Shown here piece by piece: positions 46,805 to 56,568 of a stretch of 62,602 nucleotides of DNA. Under the pieces are notes generated by a model. It was not told the DNA's origin. It searched no databases and saw nothing but the letters and a program-made list of their open reading frames with translations. The stretch lies in contig JAGQQG010000031.1 of NCBI GenBank assembly GCA_020426325.1, positions 1 through 62,602 on the forward strand, read 5' to 3'. How positions within the stretch are numbered: the first letter of the stretch is position 1; each line of letters begins with the position of its first letter. The position numbers were made by a program, and so were the translations under genes. Source of the stretch: Planctomycetaceae bacterium (GTDB taxonomy: Bacteria; Planctomycetota; Planctomycetia; Planctomycetales; Planctomycetaceae).

Positions 46805-49800
46805 TCAGCGATTAAACAGGAATGCCGGGCTGTTGATGAGTGCCCAGGCAAGGTCCTGGGCGGCGGTCAACCGGGCGTGCTTGAGTTGTTCCTCGCTGAG
46901 TTTGACGGCTCGCTGGAGACGGACGAGTTGCGGGTCCGGGGCCAGTGGCTGACTCTCCAGTTCGATTTTCGCTTCCCGTTCGACGATGCTGGGATCGACC
47001 GGACGGGGGAGCCTGCTGTGATTGAGGGCCAGCTCCTTCGGACGACGCTCGGAATCACGGGCCTTAAACCAGTCGAGAAGTTGTTGCTTCTGAGTATCGT
47101 CACGAGCCCCCGGAGCAATGGCGAGGATCTGATCGATGTCGCGAAGAGCACCGAACTCCAGCGGGTTCTCTGCGTCTGTGACCGAGATGCGGAACCGCCC
47201 CAAGACGTGCTTGTTACTTGAGAAGCGGTGATCCAATGCGATCGTCAGTCGTGTTGCCTGCTCCAGGGTGAGCGGCTCCTTGAGCGAGAACACGGCGACA
47301 TGGTCGACACCCTTTAGCGGTGAGACGGCCCAGCCATCGTCGTTGCCGTCGCGTTTGCCGTTGATGGCTTTCGCGGGAGGGAAGTTCTCCTGTTCGAAGT
47401 CGGCTTTGGCGTCCGCGAAGGCGATCTGTGTTCGATCGTTTGGTTTGTCCACCGTCGCCCATTGTGCCAGTAACTCCGTCAGCACAAAGTTGCCATCGTC
47501 AGCGAGACCGGGGCCATAGGATCCGAGGGATTCGTGAGTGAGAGCTTCGATCTTGAACCCTGTGATCCGCCGCAGATTCGTGTCCGCAACGATTTCGAAT
47601 TCGGTCCGCTGGGTCGCCTCACCACTTGCGAGGATTGACAGGTCGGGCTGCTCGGTCAGCGTGATTTCGCTGTTCGATTTGAGCGAGATCGGATCGAGCG
47701 GAACCCAGGTAATCGAGCGACGGTATTCGTTCTCCCATTTGGACAATGCAGCAGCGAGTGACTCGTCGTCGTAGGATTTGAGTTCTTGTTCCAGCTTGGC
47801 AGTCTGCTCCTGCTGCTCCTTGTCGAGCTGTGCTTCACGAGGGGCGATCTCGGCCTTGTAGGCGTCGAGTTCGGCCTTCGCGGCCGCGATGGCGGCCTGG
47901 CGTTTTGCTTCACGCTCGGCGATAACGGGAGCAAGTTGCTCTTCGTAGGCCTTCAGTTCGGCGACGAGCTGACCGTGCTCCTCGTCCAGCTGTTCGCGAA
48001 GTTGTTGTGCTGCCTCGATCTCTTCGGGGCGCGCGGGTCGGTTGAGGATTCGGAGGAACAGCTCTTCGGTCAGCTTGTGATCGTCGACCTGTTCGGCGAC
48101 GAGCATCGCGATCGCATTCCCCTCCTGCGAGATGGCGTCGCTGACTGTCGGACCGTTCATCAGTGCCATCACCGGTCCAAGTTGCAGGTCATGCGAACGT
48201 TCACATTCACACGCACTCTCGCGGGCCGGTCGACCGAGATTCGCGAGGAAATTGTCGGACAACTCTGTCCCCGCATCGGCCAGAGCCGCTGCTCGCGTGC
48301 CTTCCGGGACACCCGGAATGTGCATCTTCGATCCGGTGACAGTGTAGACCGAATCGTACAACACTTCGGCGGGCAGTCGGCGAGCGACCGCATGGGAGTA
48401 GTTGATCGTGTCGTCTGCATTCCATTCGTTCGTGCCGATGGACAGCTGATACGTTCGGCTCTTACAGATGGTCCGCATCAGTTCCTGAACATTGAAGTTC
48501 GAGTGGATAAACTCGCCGCTCAGCCAGTCCAGCAGTTCGGGATTCGTTGGCGGGTTGCCGGCCCGAATATCGTCGAGAGGCTCGATCATCCCCACGCCCA
48601 TCAGATATCCCCAGACGCGATTGACGTAACTCTCGACGAAGTAGAAGTTGTCAGGAGAAGTGATCCATCCAGCGAGGCGCTGACGGCGCGTCGCATCATC
48701 GCCGGTACTAAAGTCCACGGCATAAGGAAACTCCGGTGCCGTGACTGCTCCTGTGCGATCATGTTTGATTTCTCCTTCCGGCTTCTCGAAGACGACCTCA
48801 TACAACGGCTTGGCTCCTTCGACTGCCGTGCCACCGATCTTCTGATCACCGCCGGCATCGTCCTTCTTCAAGCCAACGCGGGCGAAGAAGGCAGCCGTCT
48901 GGTAATACTGGTCCTGCGTCCATCGCTCGAATGGGTGGTCGTGACACTTGTTGCAGTTGAAGCGGACGCCGAGGAACAGGTGTGTCGTGTTCTCCATCAT
49001 GGCGTCCGGCTCGCGGAGGATTTTGTAGTAGGACGCAGCGGGGTTGTCCTTGTTTGAGCCGTCAGCTGTCAGCACCTGATAGCAGAACTCATCGTAGGGC
49101 ATGTTGCTGGCAACTTGCGTGCGAATCCAGCTGCGGAATGACTCGGCCCCCGGTTTGCCCAGGAACTTGCTGTTCACCTGGAGCAGGTCTGCCCACTTGT
49201 TTGTCCAGTAGGTGACGAACTCGTCGCTGCCGATCAGCTTGTCGACCAGTTCGTCCCGCTTGACACGTGTCTCACGTTCGTCCGCGAGGAACGCCTTCAC
49301 ATCGTCCGCAGTCGGCGGCAATCCGGTGAGGTCGAGGTAAACACGTCGAATGAACTCCGCATCGGTGCACAAGCCGGACGGGGCGATCTTCATTCGCTCC
49401 CATTTGTCGGCGACCAGTTCATCCAGGTGACTCCAGGTCTCAGGCTGCTCCCACACGAAGCCCGTGCGGTCTCCCATTGCAGTCACGGTCGTTGCAGCAT
49501 AGGCTCCCTCGAATCGGGCCAGCATGGGAGCTTCTCCCCTGCGCTGAGTTGTGACAACTCCCGCGGAGTTCACCACAGCAATGTCGGTGTTACCACTTTC
49601 AACAAATGATTCTGCTGTGACATCCCGTCGCGAGCCATCGGTATAGTTCGCCACGACCCGCATCTGCTGTTTGCCACCGATCTGTTGGATCACCGGATTC
49701 GTCGGTTGGAGTTCGATACTCGCGACCCGTGGGACGTCGAGGTCCAGTCTGGCTCCTTCGGCGATCCAGCGCCGGATGATCTCGTAATACTTCTCCCCCG

Positions 49801-51904
49801 GTTTCGTGAGTTGACCACCGACGTGAGGCACGGCTCCAGTTGCTTTGAGGAGCATCAGGCTATCGTCGGGTGATGCAAGGTTCACGCGTCGTGACTTGAG
49901 ATCGTCGGTCCAGGCGCGGACGTCGAAGATCGGATCATAACCTCGCAACGAAAGCTTGAAGCCCTCCTTACCGTCCTTCGATCCGTGACACGTTCCCTGA
50001 TTACAGCCGAGCTTTGAGACGACAGGCATCACGTCCTGTACGTAACTGACCGGCTCATCCGTGTTTGCTCCGTCAACAGTAACTGGGACGCCGATGACCT
50101 GATCGTCCATCGTGACCACAAGAGCCGCGAGTCCGTCGTTTTCGGCCGATACTTGTCCAAACGGATTGGCATGAGCAACATCCGATTGCAACACGAACTT
50201 TGACATCCGCGTGACATCAACTGTGTCACCGGTCGTCAGCGTGCCGTTCACCAACAGCTGCGTGTAGTCATAAGCACCGTGAAGCTTGACCACGCTTGGT
50301 TCGACCTGGAGTGACGTGAGTGATGCTCCTTCGGGGAGTGACTCGGGCAAAGGGGTGTCCTCTTCGGCATTCTGTGCGTCGGCGAGGATGCGGTCGTCTC
50401 GAGGAGCATCCGGGTTGACCTCAATGGGTGCTAATTCGCGAACGATCGAGCCATCCTCCGGGTTGATGAAGCGAATCGTTCCATCAGCTCCGGAAGCGAC
50501 AACCTGACTTCCGTCCGGCGTGAACTCGACGGCATACGTACTGGCCGGAATCTCGGCCTGCGAGATGAGCTTCACCTCGGCTGTCACGAAATCTTCCACC
50601 AGTTTGCGCTGCTCGGCCGACCAGCCTGAGGCGACCTCCTCCAAAACCTTTTTGAGTTCTTCGGAGATCGTACTGTCGTACTCGCTGGAGTACACATTGA
50701 CCTGTCCCTTGCCATCGAGGCTGCTGGCGGCCACGATCCGCTTGCCGTCGGGAGCAAAGGCGACGCCGAAGATACGGCCTTTCATGGCCGGGAACCGACG
50801 GATCAGGTTGGCATCATCGCCGATGCGACGCACGGTCTCGCGGTTCATGCGATAGATCCGCGGGACCCCGTCCGACCCACCCACGAGCACATGATCCTGC
50901 GAGGGATGGCGTGCAATCGCGGAAATGCCCCCCTTCAGTGCTCCGGGCGTGATCGACGTGACATTGTCGATGAACCGTTGCGTCGCGACGTCGTACAACT
51001 TGGTCGTCATGTCACGACCAACAGAGACGAGTTGTGATCCATCGACAGAGAAGACCGTATCCAACGCCCAGTCATCGTGAGCCGCGTTGAAGAACACCTG
51101 CTTGCCCGTTTCGCTGTTGAACGCTCGGACCGTGTTGTCGCCACAACCGACGCCGACGAGTTTGCCGTCGGGAGACCAGCTTGCGCCGTAGATCGTGTCG
51201 TAGGTCAATGGCACTGAAAGCGTGAGTTTTGGTGATTCGCTCAGCGTCCAGATCTGGAGTTCACCCATTCGCTCGGGGAGTCCGCCCGTCACGGCAAGGC
51301 GGTTGCCGTCTGGAGAGAAGGCGACTGATTCGATCCGATCCGACACGCCCACGAGTCTTGCGACGAGTCCGCTACCATCTGCATGATGCAAGAGCACTTC
51401 ATGGAAGCCCGACACAGCGAGCAGCTTGCCGTCGGGTGAGAAGTCGAGCGAAGTCACGATCGGCGGTCGACTGTAGACCGGCGGATGATCCATGTCGTAC
51501 TTCTGTTTTGCATTCTCCGGAGTGTCGTCGTTCGCACCCTGATCGATCCACTGCCTGATCAGAGCGATATCAGTTTGTGAGAGCGGCGGCTTCCCCTTGG
51601 GCATTTCGGCTGCACCGTTGATCGGGGTGATCAACTGGACGAGGTAACTCTCGTCCGGCTTGCCGGGGACAATCGCCGCTGATTCGCTTTCGCCACCCTG
51701 CACGAGTCGGGCAAATTCGGTCATCACGTAATCGCCATTGCTTTTGGCGGGCTGATGGCATCCCTGACAGTGAGCCTGAAAGATCGGACGGATCTGTTCG
51801 TAGTAGCTGACGGGCTGACTTACCGCCTCCTCAGCTTGAGCGACGCTCAACGAAACGGCCAACAGACAGACAAGCAGGGTCGCAAAGCGCATCATGGCAA
51901 CCAT
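46805..51904 (-). CDS. Giant cytochrome/WD40/DUF1549/DUF1553 protein
   Basis: A 1699-residue exported protein. In order: signal peptide; planctomycete cytochrome C domain with haem site CQGCH (about residue 47); a WD40-type beta-propeller (about 130-520, with repeats such as VAFSPDGNRLAV, ASWSPDGKLVGV and VAFAPDGKRIVA); a second haem-like motif, CNQGTCH, with a C-x4-C-H spacing; a bacterial Ig-like (BIG2) domain (INPVIQQIGGKQQMRVV region); DUF1549, with CNKCHDHPFERW; and DUF1553, interrupted by a coiled coil (about 1300-1400, EEQLAPVIAEREAKRQAAIA). The family is diagnostic of planctomycetes and allied phyla. The ATG at 51904 has AAGG 5 bp upstream. It is probably co-transcribed with the DUF1501 gene; its role is unknown. 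Confidence 0.93.
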   Translation of the reverse strand: MVAMMRFATLLVCLLAVSLSVAQAEEAVSQPVSYYEQIRPIFQAHCQGCHQPAKSNGDYVMTEFARLVQGGESESAAIVPGKPDESYLVQLITPINGAAEMPKGKPPLSQTDIALIRQWIDQGANDDTPENAKQKYDMDHPPVYSRPPIVTSLDFSPDGKLLAVSGFHEVLLHHADGSGLVARLVGVSDRIESVAFSPDGNRLAVTGGLPERMGELQIWTLSESPKLTLSVPLTYDTIYGASWSPDGKLVGVGCGDNTVRAFNSETGKQVFFNAAHDDWALDTVFSVDGSQLVSVGRDMTTKLYDVATQRFIDNVTSITPGALKGGISAIARHPSQDHVLVGGSDGVPRIYRMNRETVRRIGDDANLIRRFPAMKGRIFGVAFAPDGKRIVAASSLDGKGQVNVYSSEYDSTISEELKKVLEEVASGWSAEQRKLVEDFVTAEVKLISQAEIPASTYAVEFTPDGSQVVASGADGTIRFINPEDGSIVRELAPIEVNPDAPRDDRILADAQNAEEDTPLPESLPEGASLTSLQVEPSVVKLHGAYDYTQLLVNGTLTTGDTVDVTRMSKFVLQSDVAHANPFGQVSAENDGLAALVVTMDDQVIGVPVTVDGANTDEPVSYVQDVMPVVSKLGCNQGTCHGSKDGKEGFKLSLRGYDPIFDVRAWTDDLKSRRVNLASPDDSLMLLKATGAVPHVGGQLTKPGEKYYEIIRRWIAEGARLDLDVPRVASIELQPTNPVIQQIGGKQQMRVVANYTDGSRRDVTAESFVESGNTDIAVVNSAGVVTTQRRGEAPMLARFEGAYAATTVTAMGDRTGFVWEQPETWSHLDELVADKWERMKIAPSGLCTDAEFIRRVYLDLTGLPPTADDVKAFLADERETRVKRDELVDKLIGSDEFVTYWTNKWADLLQVNSKFLGKPGAESFRSWIRTQVASNMPYDEFCYQVLTADGSNKDNPAASYYKILREPDAMMENTTHLFLGVRFNCNKCHDHPFERWTQDQYYQTAAFFARVGLKKDDAGGDQKIGGTAVEGAKPLYEVVFEKPEGEIKHDRTGAVTAPEFPYAVDFSTGDDATRRQRLAGWITSPDNFYFVESYVNRVWGYLMGVGMIEPLDDIRAGNPPTNPELLDWLSGEFIHSNFNVQELMRTICKSRTYQLSIGTNEWNADDTINYSHAVARRLPAEVLYDSVYTVTGSKMHIPGVPEGTRAAALADAGTELSDNFLANLGRPARESACECERSHDLQLGPVMALMNGPTVSDAISQEGNAIAMLVAEQVDDHKLTEELFLRILNRPARPEEIEAAQQLREQLDEEHGQLVAELKAYEEQLAPVIAEREAKRQAAIAAAKAELDAYKAEIAPREAQLDKEQQEQTAKLEQELKSYDDESLAAALSKWENEYRRSITWVPLDPISLKSNSEITLTEQPDLSILASGEATQRTEFEIVADTNLRRITGFKIEALTHESLGSYGPGLADDGNFVLTELLAQWATVDKPNDRTQIAFADAKADFEQENFPPAKAINGKRDGNDDGWAVSPLKGVDHVAVFSLKEPLTLEQATRLTIALDHRFSSNKHVLGRFRISVTDAENPLEFGALRDIDQILAIAPGARDDTQKQQLLDWFKARDSERRPKELALNHSRLPRPVDPSIVEREAKIELESQPLAPDPQLVRLQRAVKLSEEQLKHARLTAAQDLAWALINSPAFLFNR

Positions 51905-52183
51905 TTAACCTTGGCGATAATGGCGAGAGGTACGCAAGCCGGTCGGCTCAGCGGGTGGGGGAAGTTGTCAACTGCGAAGTCGACATCCTCCACCATCATA
52001 GTACCCGGCCTGATTCAGGCTCACAAGGAAATCCGCTTGCGGTGTTTGGGGAAAGCCTGCCGCTGCCCGACTCGTGCGGCCTCACCGGTTCTGCCGACCA
52101 TATAACAAGCTCAATCGATACGACCGTCTGAAGCTCTAATTTCCGGGCAACTCAGCGGTTCGAAACTGGCAGGTCACTTGTGG

Positions 52184-53371
52184 TCAAAGGTGAGATTCCA
52201 ACAGGGCTGTCAGCTCAGCATCGTCGATCTCGCGGGGATTGCCGTTCATGCTGTTGCCACGTGAGCTGCGGACGATGGCAGGAATTTGCTCAGGCAGAAC
52301 GCCGAGTTCGCTCAACCGCCGGGGGATACCGATGCGTTCGTTGATGCGTTGGGTGATGTCGAGCGAAGTCTCGATGGCCTCATCCTCGTCGCGGATGTCT
52401 CGTCCTGAGAACAGACGCCCCAACTCGGCGAAGTCGTTGCTGACGGTGTCTTGATTCACCTTCATAGCGATCGGCAGCATCACGGCACAGGCCAGACCAT
52501 GACGCACCCTGGCATGCACTCCGAGAGCGGCTGCGACTCCGTGGGCCATGCCGAGTCCCGAGTTGGCCAGCGCGATCCCGGAGAGCAGAGCCGCGTGTGA
52601 CATCGCTTCCCGTGCGCGGCGATCGGTCGGTTGCTCGACCGCTCGCACGATGGCCGGCTCACCCCCATGTCCCTCGAACACGGCTCGCAGCCCCCGTCGG
52701 CAAATCTTTCGAGTAAAGGGTGTCGCTCTGATGGAGACAAAACTCTCGACCAATTGAGTGATCGCATCCATCCCTGATGCTGCCGTCACCGACGCTGGGC
52801 ACGAGACCGTCAACTCCGGATCAACCAGCACCACATCCGGCAGCATCCGCTCACTCCGCAGACTCTTCTTGAACGGCGGATCGTACGAAGAGATGACCGC
52901 GTTCTTGGTCGCCTCCGAACCAGTCCCCGCCGTCGTGGGAATCGCGAGCACAGGCAAAGGAGCATTCTCGATCGTCAGGCCACGCCCCACGCCTTCGAGG
53001 AAGTCCTGCACGGAGTCGCCATGCCGGTTGGTCACCATCGCTGCGATCGCTTTCGCGGTATCAATCGCAGCACCACCACCGATGGCGATCAGAAAGTCGC
53101 CTTCTTTGACTCCGTTTCTGACGACTGCAGCAGCGACCTCATCGATGTCGATTACCTCCGGCTCACGAGTGATATCCCAGAGATCGACCATCTCCAGTTC
53201 TGCCCTCCTGATCGAAGCTTTCATCACGTCGAGCATCGGATGACCCTTTAGCGTCTTCGAGCCACCCACGGTCAATCCTCGTCGACCGAGCCACCGTGCA
53301 AGCTCACCAATCTCAGTACGGCGTCCCCAGCCGAAGACGATTTTGCGGGGTGTCAGGATGTCGTATCGCAT
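52184..53371 (-). CDS. Iron-containing (group III) alcohol dehydrogenase
   Basis: A 395-residue NAD(P)-dependent dehydrogenase of the iron-ADH/dehydroquinate-synthase-like fold. Motifs are FLIAIGGGAAIDTAKAIA (cofactor binding), VLAIPTTAGTGSEAT, ASGMDAITQLVESF, and GMAHGVAAALGVHARVRHGL, which carries the metal-binding histidines. The first histidine of the usual GMDALTH motif is Gln here (DAITQ), as in a subgroup of the family. The substrate could be an aldehyde or a phosphonate-derived aldehyde; it cannot be assigned. It is 36 bp upstream of a pyridoxal enzyme gene on the same strand. Confidence 0.92.
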   Translation of the reverse strand: MRYDILTPRKIVFGWGRRTEIGELARWLGRRGLTVGGSKTLKGHPMLDVMKASIRRAELEMVDLWDITREPEVIDIDEVAAAVVRNGVKEGDFLIAIGGGAAIDTAKAIAAMVTNRHGDSVQDFLEGVGRGLTIENAPLPVLAIPTTAGTGSEATKNAVISSYDPPFKKSLRSERMLPDVVLVDPELTVSCPASVTAASGMDAITQLVESFVSIRATPFTRKICRRGLRAVFEGHGGEPAIVRAVEQPTDRRAREAMSHAALLSGIALANSGLGMAHGVAAALGVHARVRHGLACAVMLPIAMKVNQDTVSNDFAELGRLFSGRDIRDEDEAIETSLDITQRINERIGIPRRLSELGVLPEQIPAIVRSSRGNSMNGNPREIDDAELTALLESHL

Positions 53372-53407
53372 GAGTGTATTCAGAGGTCACGCATCTTCGA
53401 TGCGTCG

Positions 53408-54379
53408 CTAAATGGGGCGTTTGATCCAGGGGAGATGGTCGAGATCGACGTTGCCGCCGGAGATGATGATGCCGACTTGTTGACTGGACAATCGGTCGCG
53501 GTCTTTGCGGACGGCTGCGACGGCGACGGCTGACGATGGTTCGATGATGAGCTTCATGCGTGTCCAGATGAACCGCATGGCTTCGATAATCTCGTCATCG
53601 GAGACGGTGACGATGCGTGACACGTAGTCTCGGATGATGGGATAGGTGTGTTCGCCGAGACTTGTCTTAAGGCCGTCAGCGATCGTTGGAGTGTTCCCGA
53701 CGGGGATGAGCCTGCCCTGCATCAGTGATTGACAGGCATCGTCGACCGCTTCCGGTTCCCCGAGGAGCACTTCTGTGTCCGGCGACAGGAAGTGTGTTGC
53801 GAGTGCAGTGCCTGAGGCCAGTCCGCCGCCGCCGACCGGGCAGACGATGGCATCCAGCTGTCTGGCCTCCTCGCATAGTTCGACGACTGCGGTCGCCTGG
53901 CCTGCGATGATGCGCAGGTCGTCGAAGGGATGAATCAAGGTTGCCCCGGTCTCTTCGATGACGCGTGCTGCCGTCTGTTCGCGAGCTTCCAATGTCGGTG
54001 CACATTCGGTCACGCGACCACCGTAACCTTCCACGGCTTGTCGCTTCACGGATGGTGCATTGGATGGCATGACCACATAAGCCGGGATGTCTCGAAGACG
54101 TGCGGCTTCCGCCAGTGCTGCTCCATGATTACCGGAGGAATGCGTGACCACTCCGCGAGTGGCCTCGGCGTCGGTCAGACTCATGACCGCATTGCAGGCA
54201 CCCCGGAACTTGAAGGCTCCGGTTCGCTGGAGGTTTTCACACTTGAACACCGCTCGACAGCCCAGCCATTCGTCGACCAGCCGGCTGGACATCACCGGAG
54301 TCCGGTGAACGTGCTGAGCCATCCGTGAGGCAGCGTCGTGAATGTCATCGAGCGTAACTGAGGGTGGCGTGTCCGGCAT
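53408..54379 (-). CDS. Serine racemase / threo-3-hydroxyaspartate ammonia-lyase-like PLP enzyme
   Basis: A 323-residue fold type II PLP enzyme. The PLP lysine lies in RTGAFKFRGACNAV, SSGNHGAALAEAARL binds the phosphate, CPVGGGGLASG is the glycine loop, and GEPEAVDDACQSL carries the divalent-metal ligands (Glu and Asp) typical of serine racemase and hydroxyaspartate dehydratase. There is no C-terminal ACT domain, ruling out biosynthetic threonine deaminase. It could therefore deaminate serine, threonine or beta-hydroxyaspartate. It lies 18 bp after the gamma-glutamyltransferase gene and 36 bp before the alcohol dehydrogenase, all on the minus strand. Confidence 0.92.
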   Translation of the reverse strand: MPDTPPSVTLDDIHDAASRMAQHVHRTPVMSSRLVDEWLGCRAVFKCENLQRTGAFKFRGACNAVMSLTDAEATRGVVTHSSGNHGAALAEAARLRDIPAYVVMPSNAPSVKRQAVEGYGGRVTECAPTLEAREQTAARVIEETGATLIHPFDDLRIIAGQATAVVELCEEARQLDAIVCPVGGGGLASGTALATHFLSPDTEVLLGEPEAVDDACQSLMQGRLIPVGNTPTIADGLKTSLGEHTYPIIRDYVSRIVTVSDDEIIEAMRFIWTRMKLIIEPSSAVAVAAVRKDRDRLSSQQVGIIISGGNVDLDHLPWIKRPI

Positions 54380-54397
54380 GTGGTGTTGATCCGTCGC

Positions 54398-56158
54398 TCA
54401 GTATCCCACGGCTGCTCCATCTTTGCGGGGTTCGGTTCCCCCGCTGAGGGTCCCGTACTCACGGTTGAACATGATCCCCTGGTAGCCGCCGAACGATGTC
54501 CCGCCTCTTTCGACAATGTGTCCTCGCTGTTTCAATAACTCGATGACCTCTTCTGTGACGCCGGTTTCCACGATGACACGTCCTCCCCCTTCCTGCATGG
54601 GAACGCCGGTGGGTTGAGCTGAGCCGACGTGCCTGACTCTGGCCGCATCGCCGGCAGACTGCACGTCCATGCCAAAGTCAATCATGTTAACGAGGACCTG
54701 AACGTGCCCCTGGGGTTGCATGTCTCCTCCCATCACACCAAATACGAGCCAGGGCTCACCATCCTTGGTTGCCATCGCAGGAATGATTGTGTGAAATGGC
54801 CGCTTGTGCGGTTCCAGCCGGTTGGGATGGGATTCATCGAGTGAGAACAACGCTCCGCGATTCTGCAGGACGAAACCCACGTCTCCGGGCACCATCATTG
54901 ATCCAAAGCCTGCGTAGTTGCTTTGGATGAGCGAACAGCAGTTCCCTTCCTTGTCGACCACGCACAGGTAGATCGTGTCCCCTTCCCGCAGAATGGGATC
55001 TCCCGGGGGAACATCAATGGCAGCTTTGTTGGGGTCAATCCGTTTTCGCTGCCGGGCCGCGTAATCCTTCGAGATCAGCTGAGCGACAGGGACATCAGCC
55101 ATCGCCGGATCTGCGTAATATCGGGCTCGGTCAGCAAAGGCCAGTTTCTTGGCTTCCACGAAGAGATGCAGGTATTCGGCCGAGTTGTGTCCCATCTCTT
55201 TGATGTTGTAAGGCTCGAGAAGGTTCAGCATCTCCAATGCCGCGATGCCCTGGCCATTGGGAGGCAATTCCCAGATGTCGTAGCCTCGATAGTTCGTCGC
55301 CACCGGCTCGACCCATTCGGACTCATGGTTTGAGAAATCCTTCAGGGAAAAGTATCCGCCGTTGGCCTCGCTGAAGGTCACGATTTCGTGTGCAATTTCA
55401 CCGTTGTAGAAGGCGTCTCTTCCTCTTTCTGCGATGAGCCGATAGCTCTCAGCAAGGTGAGGATTCTTGAATAACTCGCCGATCCCGGGACCCTGTCCAT
55501 CGATGAGATAAGTCTTGGCGGTATCTGGATATTCAGCGAGCGAGGTGGCTGCCTGTTGCCAGTACAGGGAGATGAGTTCGCTGACAGGAAAGCCTTCCTC
55601 TGCATATTTGATGGCTGGAGCGAGGAGCTGGGAGAACTCCATGGTCCCGAACCGTTGTCGCAACTCGTCCCATCCATCAACACATCCCGGCACGGACCAT
55701 GACAGCGGACCCGCGGTGGGAATCAAGGTCAGCTCTTTCTCCTGCAACAACTCCCGAGTGAGTGCATAGGGACTGCGACCAGACGCGTTGAGACCATAGA
55801 GCTGTTTTGATTTGGAGTCCCAGTAGATCGCGAACAGGTCTCCTCCGATGCCGTTGCTCATCGGTTCGACAAGGCCCAGCATGGCGTTTGTGGCAATCGC
55901 GGCATCGATGGCATTTCCTCCCGCCTGCAGGATATCAAGGCCAACTTGAGCTGCGAGTGGTTCACTTGTGGCCACAATCCCATGTTTCGCGACCACTGCA
56001 GAACGGCTCTTCCGTGGGTTGCCGGCGGGGCGATCGTACATGGCAGGGTATTTCGGTGGCAGCTCATCGGCAGCCGCAAGTGCGGTCATGACACACAGTC
56101 CCAGACAGAGGCAACAGGGAATGTAAGAAGAGCCCCGATATTGCAGGAGTGCTTTCAT
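54398..56158 (-). CDS. Gamma-glutamyltransferase / cephalosporin acylase-family Ntn hydrolase
   Basis: A 586-residue exported proenzyme. The signal peptide (IPCCLCLGLCVMTALAAADE) is followed by the large-subunit motifs GNAIDAAIATNAMLGLVEP and GIGGDLFAIYWD. Autocleavage would expose the Thr in GDTIYLCVVDKEGN, which aligns with the family's nucleophile; the residue after it is Ile rather than the common Thr. The C-terminal substrate loop is GGDMQPQGHVQ. It transfers or hydrolyses gamma-glutamyl groups in the periplasm. The ATG at 56158 gives a proper signal peptide; the reading frame stays open much further upstream (to 56668) without homology. Confidence 0.93.
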   Translation of the reverse strand: MKALLQYRGSSYIPCCLCLGLCVMTALAAADELPPKYPAMYDRPAGNPRKSRSAVVAKHGIVATSEPLAAQVGLDILQAGGNAIDAAIATNAMLGLVEPMSNGIGGDLFAIYWDSKSKQLYGLNASGRSPYALTRELLQEKELTLIPTAGPLSWSVPGCVDGWDELRQRFGTMEFSQLLAPAIKYAEEGFPVSELISLYWQQAATSLAEYPDTAKTYLIDGQGPGIGELFKNPHLAESYRLIAERGRDAFYNGEIAHEIVTFSEANGGYFSLKDFSNHESEWVEPVATNYRGYDIWELPPNGQGIAALEMLNLLEPYNIKEMGHNSAEYLHLFVEAKKLAFADRARYYADPAMADVPVAQLISKDYAARQRKRIDPNKAAIDVPPGDPILREGDTIYLCVVDKEGNCCSLIQSNYAGFGSMMVPGDVGFVLQNRGALFSLDESHPNRLEPHKRPFHTIIPAMATKDGEPWLVFGVMGGDMQPQGHVQVLVNMIDFGMDVQSAGDAARVRHVGSAQPTGVPMQEGGGRVIVETGVTEEVIELLKQRGHIVERGGTSFGGYQGIMFNREYGTLSGGTEPRKDGAAVGY

Positions 56159-56568
56159 TGACGGTCGATCACTCAAAGGCAGGGGGGATTCGTGAAGTTG
56201 TGGAGTTTTCTTGAGTTTGGCTGAGATTGACGGGAATCGCAATGACGGTCGCTGCAAGATCCGTGATACAGGATGGACTGTCAGCAGACGTTTCAGTTTC
56301 TTGACACGCAGTCGCAGCAGTTGATCATTCTGGTGACGATGATGATCAAGATTGGTCGATCCGTAAGGCCCGCTGGGAATTTGTGGAGAACTCAAAACAC
56401 AGAAATCCTCGGAAATTCTACGGCATCCGGAAACTCCGAGTACGACCTGTTCACGGTTGGCGCATAATCTGCAAGACCTTGTTATCACCTCGGGCCAAGA
56501 GGACGCGAATTGTACGTCCCTGCGGCACGAGTCCCACCTCCCTGCACTGCGGGGCGCTGCATTTTCTG
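56159..56568. other. Divergent intergenic region
   Basis: About 400 bp between the gamma-glutamyltransferase gene and the small gene at 56569. The open frames on both strands extend into it, but their translations show no recognisable domain, so I treat it as non-coding with promoters of both genes. No repeat is obvious. Confidence 0.4.

Noticed and set aside
47786..49057. 423-codon open frame opposite the giant cytochrome gene
   Set aside because: Its translation is low in structure signals, and it overlaps the DUF1553/DUF1549 region, which is strongly conserved.
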